From positions 1-64,000 of the forward strand of contig NZ_QWBW01000022.1 in NCBI RefSeq assembly GCF_004117855.1: a stretch of DNA of 64,000 nt, written 5' to 3'. A program made the position numbers and the translations under genes. Below are positions 63,898 through 64,000 of the stretch, piece by piece; position 1 is the stretch's first letter; each line of letters starts with the position of its first letter. Below the pieces are notes generated by a model that saw only the letters and a program-made list of their open reading frames with translations, was not told the DNA's origin and did not search any database. The DNA comes from Modicisalibacter coralii. GTDB lineage: Bacteria > Pseudomonadota > Gammaproteobacteria > Pseudomonadales > Halomonadaceae.

Positions 63898-64000
63898 ACG
63901 TGATCCTGATAACCGCCTGCCCCAGCGGCATGGCTACCACCTTCCTCGCCGCGCGCCGCCTCGAGCAGGCGGCCGGGCGGCTCGACTGGCGATTCTCGCT
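63894..64000 (+). CDS. fruA: Fructose PTS permease FruA (EIIBC), N-terminal fragment
   Basis: Only the first ~35 residues are present; the gene runs off the right edge. ITACPSGMATTFLAARRLEQA contains the EIIB phosphorylation cysteine loop (Cys-Pro-Ser-Gly), as in FruA. The product would import fructose and phosphorylate it at C1. Identity is supported by this motif and the fruBK neighbours. Confidence 0.9.
   Translation, partial: MNVILITACPSGMATTFLAARRLEQAAGRLDWRFS

Overview
The window is GC-rich and gene-dense, and its gene content points to a halophilic gammaproteobacterium of the Halomonas group. This is inferred from the glc operon with GlcC, three TRAP-type uptake systems, a choline sulfatase, a phasin, a Cra-type fructose PTS locus and the protein sequences; no rRNA or tRNA is present to confirm it. 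About 56 protein-coding genes are supported, with partial genes at both ends (malate synthase G on the left, fructose PTS FruA on the right).

Layout. 1-6284: glycolate oxidase operon glcDEFGB (minus strand) with divergent regulator glcC. 6324-17414: an accessory carboxylate catabolic island made of a GntR/FCD regulator, a second GlcG/HbpS-like protein, a DctPQM TRAP transporter, a crotonase-fold enzyme, a class III CoA-transferase, a serine/aspartate-glyoxylate-type aminotransferase and a 1004-residue FAD/Fe-S 2-hydroxyacid dehydrogenase. 17554-20952: an aldo/keto reductase, then an unusual fusion of an HMG-CoA-lyase-like barrel with PAS and GGDEF domains. 20962-22659: an LldP/GlcA lactate-glycolate permease. 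23031-28491: two glutathione transferases, an outer-membrane porin, choline sulfatase and a GNAT acetyltransferase. 28766-34237: a TonB-dependent siderophore receptor with a Fur-like box and an AaeXAB-type efflux operon. 34490-39159: a branched-chain amino-acid-type ABC transporter whose binding-protein gene faces the permease/ATPase genes. 39623-42408: phasin, EamA exporter, a DUF192 protein with a duplicated signal peptide, and an orphan ParA. 42745-45587: a second DctPQM TRAP system. 45755-47497: a zinc alcohol dehydrogenase and a RutE-like nitroreductase. 47929-52101: a TAXI-type TRAP system with a UspA-like protein. 52208-55874: a MOSC protein, then a periplasmic molybdopterin-fold protein next to a hybrid histidine kinase. 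55887-58712: a PhoD-like phosphatase and a phosphoribosyltransferase. 58787-64000: Cra-like regulator and divergent fruBKA.

How the parts fit. The left third is organised around C2 and 2-hydroxyacid metabolism. Glycolate enters through the LldP/GlcA permease or a TRAP system, GlcDEF oxidises it to glyoxylate, and glyoxylate is condensed to malate by GlcB or aminated by the class V aminotransferase. Closely matching TGGT-N3-ACCA palindromes lie in the glcD/glcC spacer, upstream of the permease and just inside the porin gene, which suggests one GlcC-type regulon. Three TRAP systems each carry a stem-loop between the binding-protein gene and the permease genes.

Most unusual observations: the HMGL-like/PAS/GGDEF fusion; the island with a crotonase lacking both hydratase glutamates; a cysteine-free molybdopterin-fold protein paired with a hybrid kinase; two related small inverted-repeat elements, one of which supplies the start codon of the phosphatase gene; a third element with a 4-bp target duplication; and a perfect 72-bp tandem duplication of a signal-peptide segment.
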